Shown here piece after piece: positions 46,142 through 55,477 of a stretch of 64,000 bases of DNA. Origin of the DNA: Actinomycetes bacterium (lineage in GTDB: Bacteria > Actinomycetota > Thermoleophilia > BMS3ABIN01); the NCBI GenBank assembly GCA_021791195.1, contig JAJYXB010000019.1, forward strand, positions 1 to 64,000, written 5' to 3'. Under the pieces are notes generated by a model. The model searched no databases, was not told the origin of the DNA, and was given only the letters and a program-made list of their open reading frames with translations. The position numbers and the translations under genes are program-made. Position 1 is the first letter of the stretch. The number at the start of each line of letters is the position of its first letter.

Positions 46142-47088
46142 GACAGCGGCTCCAGCCCGATCGGGCCGACCAGGCGGACTTCAGGCTCCAGCACGATGCC
46201 GGTGCGCTCGAAGACGCGGCGGCGGCAGCGGTTCATCAGCTCCAGGACGTCAGCCGTGCGGGCGCCGCCGGCGTTGACGATGAAATTGGCGTGCCTGCTG
46301 GAAACGGCCGCGCCGCCCTGGGTCATCCCCTTGCAGCCGGCCTCATCCAGCAGTTGCCCGGCGCTCAGACCGGCGCCGGCATCCGGTCCGGGGTTCCTGA
46401 AGACGCTGCCGCAACTGCGGCCCGCCGGCTGCGACGTTTCACGCCTGGCGCGCACTTCGCGCATGCGCGCGGCTACCGCCGCGGGATCAGCCGGCGTGAG
46501 CAGCAACACCGCGCGGCTGACGACGCCCCCGGGCGGCAGCGCCGCGCTGCGATAACCAAACTTGAGCATGTCCCTGTTTTGTGTGATTGCTTCTCCCGGA
46601 AGGCAGATCTCCAGCGACTCGACCAGAGCGCCGATGCTGGCGCCGAAGGCGCCCGCGTTCATGGCCACGGCCCCGCCGACCGTCCCCGGGATGCCGGCCA
46701 GCGGTTCCAGACCCGTGAGCCCGGCGCTCCGCGCCGCCGCGGTCGTCATGGACAGCGCCGCTCCGGCGCCGCACCGCAGCCGGTTCCCGCGGATGCTGAC
46801 AGACTTCAGATCATCAGTCAACTTAATGACCACTCCCGGCCAGCCCGCATCAGCCACCAGCAGATTCGAGCCCAGACCGAGCACGAACCAGGGCAGGGAA
46901 TGACGCTGGATTGCCGCCAGGATGGCTGACAGATGCACGGCATCGACGGCCTCGATCATCAGCGCCGCCGTCCCGCCGCAGCCGATGGTTGTCAGACTGC
47001 CCAGCCCGGCGTCCGCGACTCCGGCGCGTCCGGCGGCCTGCTCAAGGTCGGCCTTGGCCGCCGCCTCAAGCAGGGCCGCCTCAGACAA
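46138..47088 (-). CDS. murB: UDP-N-acetylenolpyruvoylglucosamine reductase
   Basis: Reduces the enolpyruvyl product to UDP-MurNAc with FAD and NADPH. 316 residues from TTG 47088, overlapping the end of murC by 8 bases. FAD-binding GLGSNLLVADAGWPGVVIKL, LAGIPGTVGGAVAMNAGAFG and the catalytic region AGRSCGSVFRNP (Ser), with a late Glu in VLEPEVRLVG. Type IIa/b details were not resolved. Confidence 0.96.
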   Translation of the reverse strand: MSEAALLEAAAKADLEQAAGRAGVADAGLGSLTTIGCGGTAALMIEAVDAVHLSAILAAIQRHSLPWFVLGLGSNLLVADAGWPGVVIKLTDDLKSVSIRGNRLRCGAGAALSMTTAAARSAGLTGLEPLAGIPGTVGGAVAMNAGAFGASIGALVESLEICLPGEAITQNRDMLKFGYRSAALPPGGVVSRAVLLLTPADPAAVAARMREVRARRETSQPAGRSCGSVFRNPGPDAGAGLSAGQLLDEAGCKGMTQGGAAVSSRHANFIVNAGGARTADVLELMNRCRRRVFERTGIVLEPEVRLVGPIGLEPLS

Positions 47089-48487
47089 GGCTTGCCTGCC
47101 TCTCGAGGGCGGCCAGCAGTTCCTCGCCAACCTTGAAGATATCACCCGCCCCCAGAGTCAACACCAGATCGCCGGGGCGCAACTCGTCCAGGAGCAGCGG
47201 CACGATGTCACGTGCCTTGGGAATATAGGCGATGTTTGCTTCCGGCTCCCACTTGAGCGCGGAATCAACGATCAGCTTGCCGCTGATTCCGGGTTCGGGC
47301 TCCTCGCGGGCGCCAAAGACATCGGTGACGATGGCAAGATCGCACAGGTTGAGTGCGCGGCCGAATTCATCATGAAGATACCGGGTGCGTGAATAGAGAT
47401 GCGGCTGGAAAGCGCCGATGATCCGCGACCAGCCGGCGGCCCGCGCCGCCTCCAGCGTCGCCTGGATCTCGGTGGGATGATGGGCGTAGTCGTCGACGAT
47501 GGTGACGCCACCGGCTTCGCCCTTGATCTCGAAACGGCGGGCCGCGCCGCTGAACCTGGTCAGCGCCGGCGCGGCGGTTGCCGGCGCGGCGCCCAGCTGG
47601 TCCAGCACCGCCAGGGCGGCCATGGCATTGAGGACGTTGTGGCTGCCCCGTACTGACAGTACCACCTGCTCGCGCCCGGAAGCCCCCTCGCCCTGCGGCA
47701 GCGACAGCAGGAAGCTGGTTCCATCCCTGGTCACGAGGATGTTCTCAGCGCGATAGTCGGAATCGCCATTCAGACCATAAGTAATGACTCTGGCTTTAGT
47801 GGATGCGGCCAGCCGCCGCAGCTGCGGTGTATCCCAGATCACCAACGCGCCGTCGGCCGGCAGGCCGGCAACAAATCTTTCAAAGACCTCAACCACCTGC
47901 TCGATGGACGAATAATGAGAATGGTGATCAAGTTCTACATTTGTGATAACTGCTATCTCCGGATGCAGGTACAGCAGCGAGCCGTCGCTCTCATCCGCCT
48001 CGGCCACCAGCCAGTCGCCGCTGCCGGCGCGGGCGTTGCTGCCCACGTCATTGAGTTCGCCGCCGACCACATAGGACGGCTCCAGGCCCAGCAGCTCCAT
48101 CGTGTGCGCCACCATCGAGGTGGTGGTGGTCTTGCCGTGGGTGCCGGCGATGGCGATGCCGCGCTTCATGCCCATCAGCTCGGCCAGCATCTGCGCCCGG
48201 TGATAGACCGGGATGCCGAGGTCAAGCGCTGCGTTGAGCTCCACGTTCTGGGAGGAGATCGCCGAAGATACCACGACTGCGTCCGGCTGCCCGCCCGGCT
48301 GCCTCAGATTGGCCGGATCATGGCCGAACGCAACCTCGATGCCGATGGCATTGAGCATGCGCGTATAACGGGACCGCTTCAGATCCGAGCCGCTCACCTC
48401 ATAGCCGAGGCTGCGCGAAACCTGGGCGATGCCGCTCATGCCGGCGCCGCCGATACCGATGAAATGCAATTTTTTACTGGCTTTCAA
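47081..48487 (-). CDS. murC: UDP-N-acetylmuramate-L-alanine ligase
   Basis: Adds L-Ala to UDP-MurNAc. 468 residues: GIGGAGMSGIAQV at the N-terminus, ATP P-loop GTHGKTTTTSMVAH, VAEADESDGS, and YAHHPTEI in the C-terminal domain. Starts at TTG 48487 with no ribosome site visible; the 120-base gap from murG shows only a CCGCATGCGG palindrome. Confidence 0.97.
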   Translation of the reverse strand: MKASKKLHFIGIGGAGMSGIAQVSRSLGYEVSGSDLKRSRYTRMLNAIGIEVAFGHDPANLRQPGGQPDAVVVSSAISSQNVELNAALDLGIPVYHRAQMLAELMGMKRGIAIAGTHGKTTTTSMVAHTMELLGLEPSYVVGGELNDVGSNARAGSGDWLVAEADESDGSLLYLHPEIAVITNVELDHHSHYSSIEQVVEVFERFVAGLPADGALVIWDTPQLRRLAASTKARVITYGLNGDSDYRAENILVTRDGTSFLLSLPQGEGASGREQVVLSVRGSHNVLNAMAALAVLDQLGAAPATAAPALTRFSGAARRFEIKGEAGGVTIVDDYAHHPTEIQATLEAARAAGWSRIIGAFQPHLYSRTRYLHDEFGRALNLCDLAIVTDVFGAREEPEPGISGKLIVDSALKWEPEANIAYIPKARDIVPLLLDELRPGDLVLTLGAGDIFKVGEELLAALERQASLV

Positions 48488-48607
48488 TTATAAAAATCCA
48501 TTCTGGCTTTCGTGGAAAACCGCCTCCGCAAATCCGCCGCCGGCATGCCATCGCCGGGGTTCCGGCCGCCCGCGGAGGTGGCCTCCTTTTATCCGCATGC
48601 GGAAAAA

Positions 48608-49726
48608 CTAATCCCGGCCAGCGAGCGTGAATATTTCCCGCGCGATGCGCCCGGCGCCGTCGCGCCTGCCGAGCGCGGCGCTGGCAGCGGCCATTTCCCG
48701 CAGACGCTCCGGGGCGCACAGCAGCGACGTGATCCTGTCCTTGAGCACCTCGGCGGTCAGCTGCCAGTCGGGAATGATCTCCGCCGCGCCCGCATCCGCC
48801 ATCCACTGCGCGTTGTGCAGCTGGTGATCCGCGGTAGCGTGCGGGTAGGGCACCAGCAGCGCCGGCTTGCCCAGCGCCGCCACCTCCATCACGGAAGCCC
48901 CGGCGCGGCCCACCACCAGGTCGGCGGCCGCCATCAGCTGCGGCAAAGAGTTCGTATAGTCTAACAAATGATAATTCTCCGGGTCGGCGCCCTGCTCCTG
49001 CAAGATGGCGCGGATCATCTCATGGTCGCGCTTGCCGCTGACGTGCACCAGCTGCAGGTTTTCCAGCTTTCCCCGTCCGAAAGCCCGGGCGCAGGCCAGA
49101 TTGATCGAGCGGGCCCCAAGGCTGCCGCCGCTGACCAGCACCACCGGCCTGCCCTCGCGCAGGGCGAGCAGGCGGCGGCCCTCCGCCGCCGTGGCTTCCA
49201 GCAGCGCGGCCGGCAGCGGCCGCCCGGTCACGACGTATTTTCCGCCCTGGCGGCCGGCGATGGGAAAGCTGAGGCAGACCCTGTCCACCAGCGGCGCCAG
49301 GAAACGGTTGGCCAGCCCCATGTAGGAGTCAAGCTCGACCGTCAGCGCCGGCCGGCGCCTCAGCGCCGCCAGAAACACCGGCACGGCGCTGACATATCCG
49401 CCGCCGCCGACGACAACGTCCGGACGGCGGCGCCTGAGGATGCGCAGGCAATCCAGGCTGCCTGCGAGCAGCGACCAGAAGAAAAGGAGGGTCCGGGGCG
49501 AGAGCCGTCTTTCGAGCCCGCGCAGATCGGCGAGGTCGAGTTCGTAACCTGCTTCCGGGACCAGCTTTGTCTCCAGACCGCGGCCGGTGCCGATGAAGGA
49601 GACCGCCGCTCCCTTACGCGTGAGCGCTCCGGCGAGCGCGAGCGCGGGCACCAGATGCCCGGCCGTCCCGCCGGCCGCGATTACCACCTTCAATTGCTTT
49701 GAGTTTTCTTGTGCCGGAAGCGGCAA
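48608..49726 (-). CDS. murG: MurG, lipid II-forming GlcNAc transferase
   Basis: 372 residues from TTG 49726 with GGAG 5 bases upstream. Glycine-rich GGTAGHLVPALALA and GRGLETKLVPEAGYEL for membrane/lipid I, and the UDP-GlcNAc site GRAGASVMEVAALGKPALLVPYPHATADHQ. It overlaps the ftsW reading frame by 113 bases, a long overlap for this cluster; both ends look genuine. Confidence 0.96.
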   Translation of the reverse strand: MPLPAQENSKQLKVVIAAGGTAGHLVPALALAGALTRKGAAVSFIGTGRGLETKLVPEAGYELDLADLRGLERRLSPRTLLFFWSLLAGSLDCLRILRRRRPDVVVGGGGYVSAVPVFLAALRRRPALTVELDSYMGLANRFLAPLVDRVCLSFPIAGRQGGKYVVTGRPLPAALLEATAAEGRRLLALREGRPVVLVSGGSLGARSINLACARAFGRGKLENLQLVHVSGKRDHEMIRAILQEQGADPENYHLLDYTNSLPQLMAAADLVVGRAGASVMEVAALGKPALLVPYPHATADHQLHNAQWMADAGAAEIIPDWQLTAEVLKDRITSLLCAPERLREMAAASAALGRRDGAGRIAREIFTLAGRD

Positions 49727-50915
49727 CCTGACTCCGTTTGCTGACCGAGATGTTGAGCAATATGCCTACACTTGCCAATATTATCACAAGGCTGCTGCCG
49801 CCGTAACTAATCACCGGCAGCGGCACGCCGGTCAGCGGCAGCAAGCCGGTGACCGCGCAAAAATTGACCGCCGCCTGGCTTACCACCAGCGTGGTGATGC
49901 CGGCGGCCAGATATTTCCCGAAAGGATCGCGGCATTTCAGGGCGATCCGGAAGCCGATGAAGGCGAAGCCGATGAAGGCGAACAGCACCGCCAGCACACC
50001 GATCAGCCCCAGCTCCTCGCCGACGATCGACAGGATCATGTCGGTATGATGCTCCGGCAGCCAGTCGTACTTCTGGACGCTGTTGCCGATTCCTACCCCG
50101 AAGAGTCCGCCCGAAGCCAGCGCCACCCACGACTGGATCACCTGATAGCCGGCGCCCTGAGCATCCTTCCAGGGGTCCAGAAATGAAGTGATACGAGCCG
50201 CCTGATGCGGCGACACCAGCACCGAAAGCGCCGCCAGCAGGCCGCCGCCCATCACCGGCAACACCAGCAACCTCAGCTGGATGCCGGCCACGATCAGGAT
50301 CGCCCCCAGCGTGAGACAGATGGTGATGGCGGTGCCCATGTCCGGCTCCACCAGCACCAGGGCGCAGGCGGCCACGGGCATCAGCAGCAGCGGCGCCAGC
50401 ATGTCGCGAAAACTGCCCAGCAGACGCGGACGCGCCGCGACCACCGAGGCGGCAAACAGGATGACCGCCAGCTTCGCCAGTTCGGCCGGCTGCGGCTGGA
50501 AACCGAGAAAGCCGATGCTGAGCCAGCGGCGGGCGCCCTTGGCGGACACGCCGATACCCGGGATCAGCACGGCCAGGAGCAGTACCAGCGAGACGACCAT
50601 CAGCAGCGGCGCTATCTTGCGCAGGCGGCCATAATCGAAGCGCGCCAGGAAGAACATCAGGCCCAGGCCCATGCCGGCGAAGATCAGTTCCCGCTTCAGG
50701 TAAAAAAGGCTATCCTGCGTCTCGCCCATATATGAACTCGCCCAGCTGGCGCTGAACACCATGACGATCCCGAACGCCAGCAGGATCATCGTCAGCACCA
50801 GCAGCGCCGCGTATTCGGTCGAGCCGCGCGGCGCCCGCCGCGCGCCCTTGCCTCCGGGTGCGCCTTTGCGGCCCGCGCCCCCGCCTCTATTTGCTTTCCT
50901 GGAAAATATCCTCAA
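49614..50915 (-). CDS. ftsW: FtsW, SEDS-family peptidoglycan glycosyltransferase
   Basis: 433 residues with about ten membrane segments, FLGFQPQPAELAKLAVILF, the Asp-containing VEPDMGTAI and the C-terminal LPVISYGGSSLV. It polymerises lipid II at the septum with FtsI. N-terminal ~35 residues are basic and glycine-rich. The ~30-residue Arg-rich tail (GGNRGRRDGRASGARARARRSAHA pattern) is encoded inside the murG overlap. TTG start with GGAG upstream. Confidence 0.96.
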   Translation of the reverse strand: MRIFSRKANRGGGAGRKGAPGGKGARRAPRGSTEYAALLVLTMILLAFGIVMVFSASWASSYMGETQDSLFYLKRELIFAGMGLGLMFFLARFDYGRLRKIAPLLMVVSLVLLLAVLIPGIGVSAKGARRWLSIGFLGFQPQPAELAKLAVILFAASVVAARPRLLGSFRDMLAPLLLMPVAACALVLVEPDMGTAITICLTLGAILIVAGIQLRLLVLPVMGGGLLAALSVLVSPHQAARITSFLDPWKDAQGAGYQVIQSWVALASGGLFGVGIGNSVQKYDWLPEHHTDMILSIVGEELGLIGVLAVLFAFIGFAFIGFRIALKCRDPFGKYLAAGITTLVVSQAAVNFCAVTGLLPLTGVPLPVISYGGSSLVIILASVGILLNISVSKRSQVAASGTRKLKAIEGGNRGRRDGRASGARARARRSAHA

Positions 50916-50928
50916 TTATGCTCCGGCT

Positions 50929-52500
50929 TCATTCTCGAGCTTTATCCGCGGTCCGCATCCGCTCCACCAGCGCAATGAAATGCTCGCCGCGTTTTTCAAA
51001 ATTTTCGTACTGGTCGTAGCTGGCGCATGCCGGCGCCAGCAGCACGGTGTCGCCGGGCCCGGCGCTGTCCGCGGCGGCGCGGACGGCCTCCTCCAGACCG
51101 CCGGCCCGTTCCACCCCGCGCCCGGCGCGCCCGAAACTGGCAGCAATCTCGTCCGCTGCCTGACCGATGACAAGCACCTGCCTGACTTTGTCACCCGCGG
51201 CGGCCCGCGCCAGCTCGTCGAACGAACAGCCCTTGAGGCTGCCACCGAGGATCAGGTGGATGCCGCCGGAAAACGCCGTCAGCGCCTTGATGGCCGCATC
51301 CACGTTCGTTGCCTTCGAGTCGTTAACATAAGTGACCCCGCGGATCCGGGCCACCGGCTGCAGCCTGTGCGGCACCCCGGGAAAGCTGCGGATGCCGGCT
51401 GCCACCTCCGTGGCGGTAAGCCCCAGGCTGAGGCAGACCGCCGCGGCCGCCAGAGCGTTCTCGCGGTTGTGCTCACCCTTCAGCGCCGCCTCCGGCCAGA
51501 AGATGATGTCCTGGACCGGTCCCTCTGATTCTTCGCCGCGCCGGTTGGCATTCCTGCCGGCGACAGCCTGCAGAGCGGCCGGCAAGCCGGCCGGCCGGAA
51601 CTTAAGCCAGTCGTCCCGGGAAAAAACCGCCAGCACAGTCACGCTGCTGCTCGTGCCTCCGGCCGCCGGGGCGTCCACGTCATTGCCCGTGCCTCCGGGT
51701 GCCGGGGCGTCCACGTCATTGCCTGTACCTCCGGCCGCCGGGGCGTCCACGCTGCTGCCTGCTTGCCCGCCCGGGGCGGCCCCGTTTTCCGCCGCGCCAA
51801 ACCAGACCTGCGCCGCCTCTCCGGGGATGTGCGCGCTGCGGACGGCCACATCACCGGCGTTGAGTACGGCCACGTCTTCCGGGCCCTGGTTGGCGAAGAT
51901 CCGCATCTTGGCCGCGGCATAGCTCTCCGGTTCGGGATGACGGTCGCGGTGGTCTTCACTCAGATTGAGCAGGACTGCCACGTCGGCCCTGAAATCGATA
52001 CCGTCCTCCAGCTGGAAGCTGGAAAGCTCCAGCACCAGGATCTCATCCGCAGCTATCGTCCCGGCCAGCGACGACAAGGCCGTGCCCACGTTGCCGGCCA
52101 CTCGGCAGGGCCGGCCGGCCTCGCGCAGGATGTGGCCGATCAGCTCCGTGGTGGTGGTCTTGCCGTTGGTGCCGGTGACGCCGACCACGGGATTCTCCAG
52201 CAGCCGCCAGGCAAACTCGATCTCGCCCCAGACCGCGATGCCGCGCCGGCGCGCTTCCTGAAGCAGCGGGATAGTCCGCGGCACTCCGGGGCTCTTGATC
52301 ACCAGGCTGGCGCCGTCCAGCAGCGCCGTATCCTGATCTCCCAGCCGCATCCGGACGCCGGCGGCCTCGAGTTCGGCCGCGGCCTCGGCACTCAAAGCGC
52401 CCGGGTCGCGGTCACAGATGACGACCGGCGCCTGGGGCAGCGTCCGCCGGGCCAGCGCCGCCGCCGCGGCTCCCGAGCGGGCGGCGCCAACGATCAGCAC
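50929..52500 (-). CDS. murD: UDP-MurNAc-L-Ala-D-Glu ligase, with repeat insertion
   Basis: 523 residues (family about 450). MurD motifs: VVGVTGTNGKTTTTELIG, LELSSFQLE, NLSEDHRDRHP, EHNRENALAAAAV, and YVNDSKATNVDA. The excess is an insertion of about 50 residues in the central domain that holds three 12-residue repeats (GNDVDAPAAGGT type). Start taken as GTG 52500; a CTG about 45 bases upstream would add the usual N-terminal Rossmann strand. Confidence 0.95.
   Translation of the reverse strand: MLIVGAARSGAAAAALARRTLPQAPVVICDRDPGALSAEAAAELEAAGVRMRLGDQDTALLDGASLVIKSPGVPRTIPLLQEARRRGIAVWGEIEFAWRLLENPVVGVTGTNGKTTTTELIGHILREAGRPCRVAGNVGTALSSLAGTIAADEILVLELSSFQLEDGIDFRADVAVLLNLSEDHRDRHPEPESYAAAKMRIFANQGPEDVAVLNAGDVAVRSAHIPGEAAQVWFGAAENGAAPGGQAGSSVDAPAAGGTGNDVDAPAPGGTGNDVDAPAAGGTSSSVTVLAVFSRDDWLKFRPAGLPAALQAVAGRNANRRGEESEGPVQDIIFWPEAALKGEHNRENALAAAAVCLSLGLTATEVAAGIRSFPGVPHRLQPVARIRGVTYVNDSKATNVDAAIKALTAFSGGIHLILGGSLKGCSFDELARAAAGDKVRQVLVIGQAADEIAASFGRAGRGVERAGGLEEAVRAAADSAGPGDTVLLAPACASYDQYENFEKRGEHFIALVERMRTADKARE
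51653..51760 (-). repeat. In-frame 36-bp tandem repeat (x3) within murD
   Basis: Three consecutive 36-bp units (51653-51688, 51689-51724, 51725-51760), differing by a few bases, encode Gly/Ala/Pro/Asp-rich 12-residue units. The length is a multiple of 3, so copy-number change would keep the frame. Confidence 0.9.
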
Positions 52501-52554
52501 GCTGCCCGCGCCGATCTCAGGCGGCAGGCTCTTGTCATGGGCTTTCAGCCGGCC

Positions 52555-53526
52555 TCATCTCCCGATCGACAGGTAATACATGGTAAATCCGGTCGAGGCA
52601 AAGATGGAGCCGATGATCCAGAAACGCATGATGATCTTCGACTCCGACCAGTCCATCAGCTCAAAATGATGATGGATCGGCGTCATCAAGAAGACACGTT
52701 TTCCCAGCGACTTGAAGCTCAGCACCTGGATGATCACCGAAAGCGCCTCAGCGACAAAGATGCCGCCGATTATCACCAGCAGGATCTCGGTGCGGGTCAT
52801 CACCGCCAGCGCGGCGATGGCGCCGCCCAGGCCGAGCGAGCCGGTATCGCCCATGAACACCTCCGCGGGAAACGAGTTAAACCAGAGGAAGCCGACGCAG
52901 GCGCCGCCGATGCACGCGGAGATAATGCCCAGGTCTGTCTGGCCGGCGATGAAGGCGATGGCGGTATAGGTGAGCATCGTCACCGTCACCAGGCCGGCGG
53001 CGAGGCCGTCAAGACCGTCGGTCAGATTGACGGCGTTGGATGTGCCCACGATCACCAAAAAGATGATGAGATAATAAGCGTAGCTGACGTTGACCACGGT
53101 ATTGCTCAGCGGAATCCTGATCGATTCCGCCAGGCCGCCATAATGAACCGCCACCAGACCGACGATCACCGCCAGCACCAGCTGCAGGCCGATCTTGCCG
53201 CGGGCCCGCAGCCCCAGCGAGCGCTTCATGCGGATCTTGGCAAGGTCGTCGGCAAAACCGATGGCGGCACAGCCCAGCGCCGTCAGCAGCACCAGCACGC
53301 CGGGGATGCTGCGGTCGCTGAGAATGAGGAAGGGAACCGTCATGCCCGCCATGATCAGCAGGCCTCCGAGCGAAGGGATCCCCTTCTTGGTGTTGTGGTG
53401 CTCCTGCGGTCCCTCTTCGCGGATCTGCTGCCCGAATTCGTTCCGCCGCAGGAACGCGATGAATTTCGGCCCCAGAAAAAGGGTGATGAGCATCGAGGCC
53501 AGTCCGGCGGCGAGGAGTTGAAACAT
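52555..53526 (-). CDS. mraY: Phospho-MurNAc-pentapeptide transferase
   Basis: Makes lipid I. 323 residues, about ten membrane segments, with GFADDLAKI, NAVNLTDGLDGLAAG, FMGDTGSLGLGG and MTPIHHHFELMDWSE, covering the catalytic aspartates and Mg/UDP site. Its stop lies within the putative extended start region of murD. Confidence 0.97.
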   Translation of the reverse strand: MFQLLAAGLASMLITLFLGPKFIAFLRRNEFGQQIREEGPQEHHNTKKGIPSLGGLLIMAGMTVPFLILSDRSIPGVLVLLTALGCAAIGFADDLAKIRMKRSLGLRARGKIGLQLVLAVIVGLVAVHYGGLAESIRIPLSNTVVNVSYAYYLIIFLVIVGTSNAVNLTDGLDGLAAGLVTVTMLTYTAIAFIAGQTDLGIISACIGGACVGFLWFNSFPAEVFMGDTGSLGLGGAIAALAVMTRTEILLVIIGGIFVAEALSVIIQVLSFKSLGKRVFLMTPIHHHFELMDWSESKIIMRFWIIGSIFASTGFTMYYLSIGR

Positions 53527-53528
53527 GC

Positions 53529-55070
53529 CTAGCGGGTCTCTCCCACTGGTCCGGAGCCCCAGCCTTGGAAACCATTGTCCGCGTTCCCGCCGTCTGACCC
53601 GGAGCCGGTGAGCGCCGCGCTGAGCTCCTCCAGCCGCATGAAACGCGATGCCTTGACCAGGATTATGTCACCCGGTCTGACAAACTCGTGCCGGCCGTCG
53701 ATGGCGGCCTCACGATCGCCATAGTGGAAGAGCTCGCAGCCGGAGCCGGCTTCGCTAGCGCCCTCGACGTAACCCGCCGCTTGCCTGCCGACACCGACGA
53801 TGCAATCGACGCCCAGTTCGGCCGCGGCCGCGCCGACCTGACGATGGTAACGGTCCGACTCCGGGCCCAGCTCGCCCATATCGCCCAGCACCGCAACCGT
53901 GCGCCCGCCGCCCGCAGCCGCGATCAGGTAGTCGAGTGATGAGCGCATCGACAATGGATTGGCGTTATAGCAGTCATTTAGCAGAGTGCCTCCGCCGGGC
54001 AGCGGCAGCGCTTCACCGCGCATGCTGGGCAGATGCAGCTCCCACGCCGCCGCGGGCACCGCTTCCAGCGGCAGCCCCAGCAGCCCGTAGGCGCCGATTG
54101 CCGCCATGGCGTTCAGCAGATGATGGCGGGCGGCAAAATTAAAACAGATGTCGATCTCCTCTCCCAGGCAGGAAAGTGTGCAGCACAGCCGCCCGTCTTC
54201 CAGATGCCCGTGGTTGATGGTGTGGATGTCAGCCGCCTGGTCGAAGCCGAAAGTCACGCGGCGGGCGGCGAGCCCGCGCAGATGCGGCTCCAGCAGCTCC
54301 TCGCCGTAGGGCAGCACCAGGGCGCCCCCGGCGGGCAGCGCTGCGGCGATCTCCGCCTTGCCGCGGGCGATGTTGTCCAGGCTGCCGGCAAACTCCAGAT
54401 GCGCCGGACCGATGTTCGTGATGATGGCAATCTGGGGCGCCGCCACCGCGCAAAGTTCGGCGATCTCGCCGGGCGCCTGCATGCCCATCTCCACTACCGC
54501 CACCTGCGTATCGCGGGCGATCGACAGCAGCGTCAGGGGCACACCGACCTCATTGTTGAAGCTGGCCTTGCTGGCCACGGCGCTCAACTGCGATCCGAGC
54601 AGGCTGAAAAGGATGTCCTTGGTGGAAGTCTTGCCGGTGCTGCCTGTGATCGCTACCACGGGGGCGTCGCTGCGCCCCGCCACCAGCGTCGCAATCTGCT
54701 TGAGCGCCTGTCCGGAATCTGCTACCGAAATGACCACCTGGTCCCTGAAACCGCCGTCGGCGCTTGCCGCTTGCGCCGGATCGCCACCGGCAGCCAGCCC
54801 GGCCGCCAGCGCCAGCGCGGCTTCGCTTTCCACCACGACGCCGGCGGCGCCACTGCCGAGCGCATCCGCGGCGAACACACCGCCGTCGAAGCGCTCGCCC
54901 CGCAATCCTACAAAAAAACTTCCTGTCAAATCCTCGCGGGTGTCGGTGCAAACGCGGATGACTGGCGTCGCGCCGTTGCCGGCCAGCAGCTCGCCAGAGC
55001 ACGCATCACAAATCTCTTGAGCTGTAAGAGTAATCACTTCTTCAATCTGTTTTAGTGTCGAAACCGCCAT
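53529..55070 (-). CDS. murF: UDP-MurNAc-tripeptide-D-Ala-D-Ala ligase
   Basis: 513 residues. N-terminal MurF-type domain (DTREDLTGSFFVGLRGERFDG), P-loop AITGSTGKTSTKD, GMQAPGEIAELCAVAAPQIAIITNIGPAHLE, and DCYNANPLSM. MurF normally acts after MurE, yet murE is not beside it. Stop is two bases from the mraY start. Confidence 0.97.
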   Translation of the reverse strand: MAVSTLKQIEEVITLTAQEICDACSGELLAGNGATPVIRVCTDTREDLTGSFFVGLRGERFDGGVFAADALGSGAAGVVVESEAALALAAGLAAGGDPAQAASADGGFRDQVVISVADSGQALKQIATLVAGRSDAPVVAITGSTGKTSTKDILFSLLGSQLSAVASKASFNNEVGVPLTLLSIARDTQVAVVEMGMQAPGEIAELCAVAAPQIAIITNIGPAHLEFAGSLDNIARGKAEIAAALPAGGALVLPYGEELLEPHLRGLAARRVTFGFDQAADIHTINHGHLEDGRLCCTLSCLGEEIDICFNFAARHHLLNAMAAIGAYGLLGLPLEAVPAAAWELHLPSMRGEALPLPGGGTLLNDCYNANPLSMRSSLDYLIAAAGGGRTVAVLGDMGELGPESDRYHRQVGAAAAELGVDCIVGVGRQAAGYVEGASEAGSGCELFHYGDREAAIDGRHEFVRPGDIILVKASRFMRLEELSAALTGSGSDGGNADNGFQGWGSGPVGETR

Positions 55071-55076
55071 CGCCCG

Positions 55077-55334
55077 CTAGCCATGCAGGGATTGTCTGTA
55101 TCCACATACCCGCGTCGCCGAAGTTCGCATCCCCTTTTCCCCGGCGATTCCCAAATTTCTTCGGGCCGGCATCTGAAACCAGGTGACCGTTGTACTGAGG
55201 GAGATCACCGGAGCCCAGGAAACACGGTTGATCGGCACCGACCAGCAACGTGCCAGGGACTTTGGATTTTGGGGATGATAGACCGCGGTGGCCAGCAGGC
55301 CGTCGAGAAGGGTGAAGTAGTAGTCCGCCTTCAT
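55077..55334 (-). other. Unrecognised region in the ftsI-murF gap, possibly decayed coding sequence
   Basis: In the 407-base gap 55071-55477 two overlapping minus-strand frames (55334-55077, starting MKADYYFTLLDGLLATAVYHPQ, and 55248-55042) are open but neither is recognised, and the second runs into murF. They might be a frameshifted remnant or chance open frames. No similarity to MurE motifs (no P-loop, no DNPR) was seen. Confidence 0.3.
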
Positions 55335-55382
55335 CGAGGCATTATTCTACGAGAGTGACGCCGAAATTGCCAGCCGGGCGCT

Positions 55383-55476
55383 GGGGACGTTGCTTTCCTA
55401 ACGTTCCTAATTTTCAGTTTTCCCTGCATATCAGCGTTCTTTTCATAATTAGGAACGTTAGGAAAGCAACGTCCCC
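55383..55476. mobile_element. 94-bp element with perfect 30-bp inverted repeats (MITE/REP-like)
   Basis: Arms 55383-55412 and 55447-55476 are perfect reverse complements, around a 34-base centre; the outer ends are GGGGACGTTGC and GCAACGTCCCC. A third, solo arm is at 23518-23547 (29 of 30 identical). The right end is one base from the ftsI stop. No transposase is in the window; the type (REP/RAYT-related or MITE) is inferred. Confidence 0.75.
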
Positions 55477-55477
55477 C

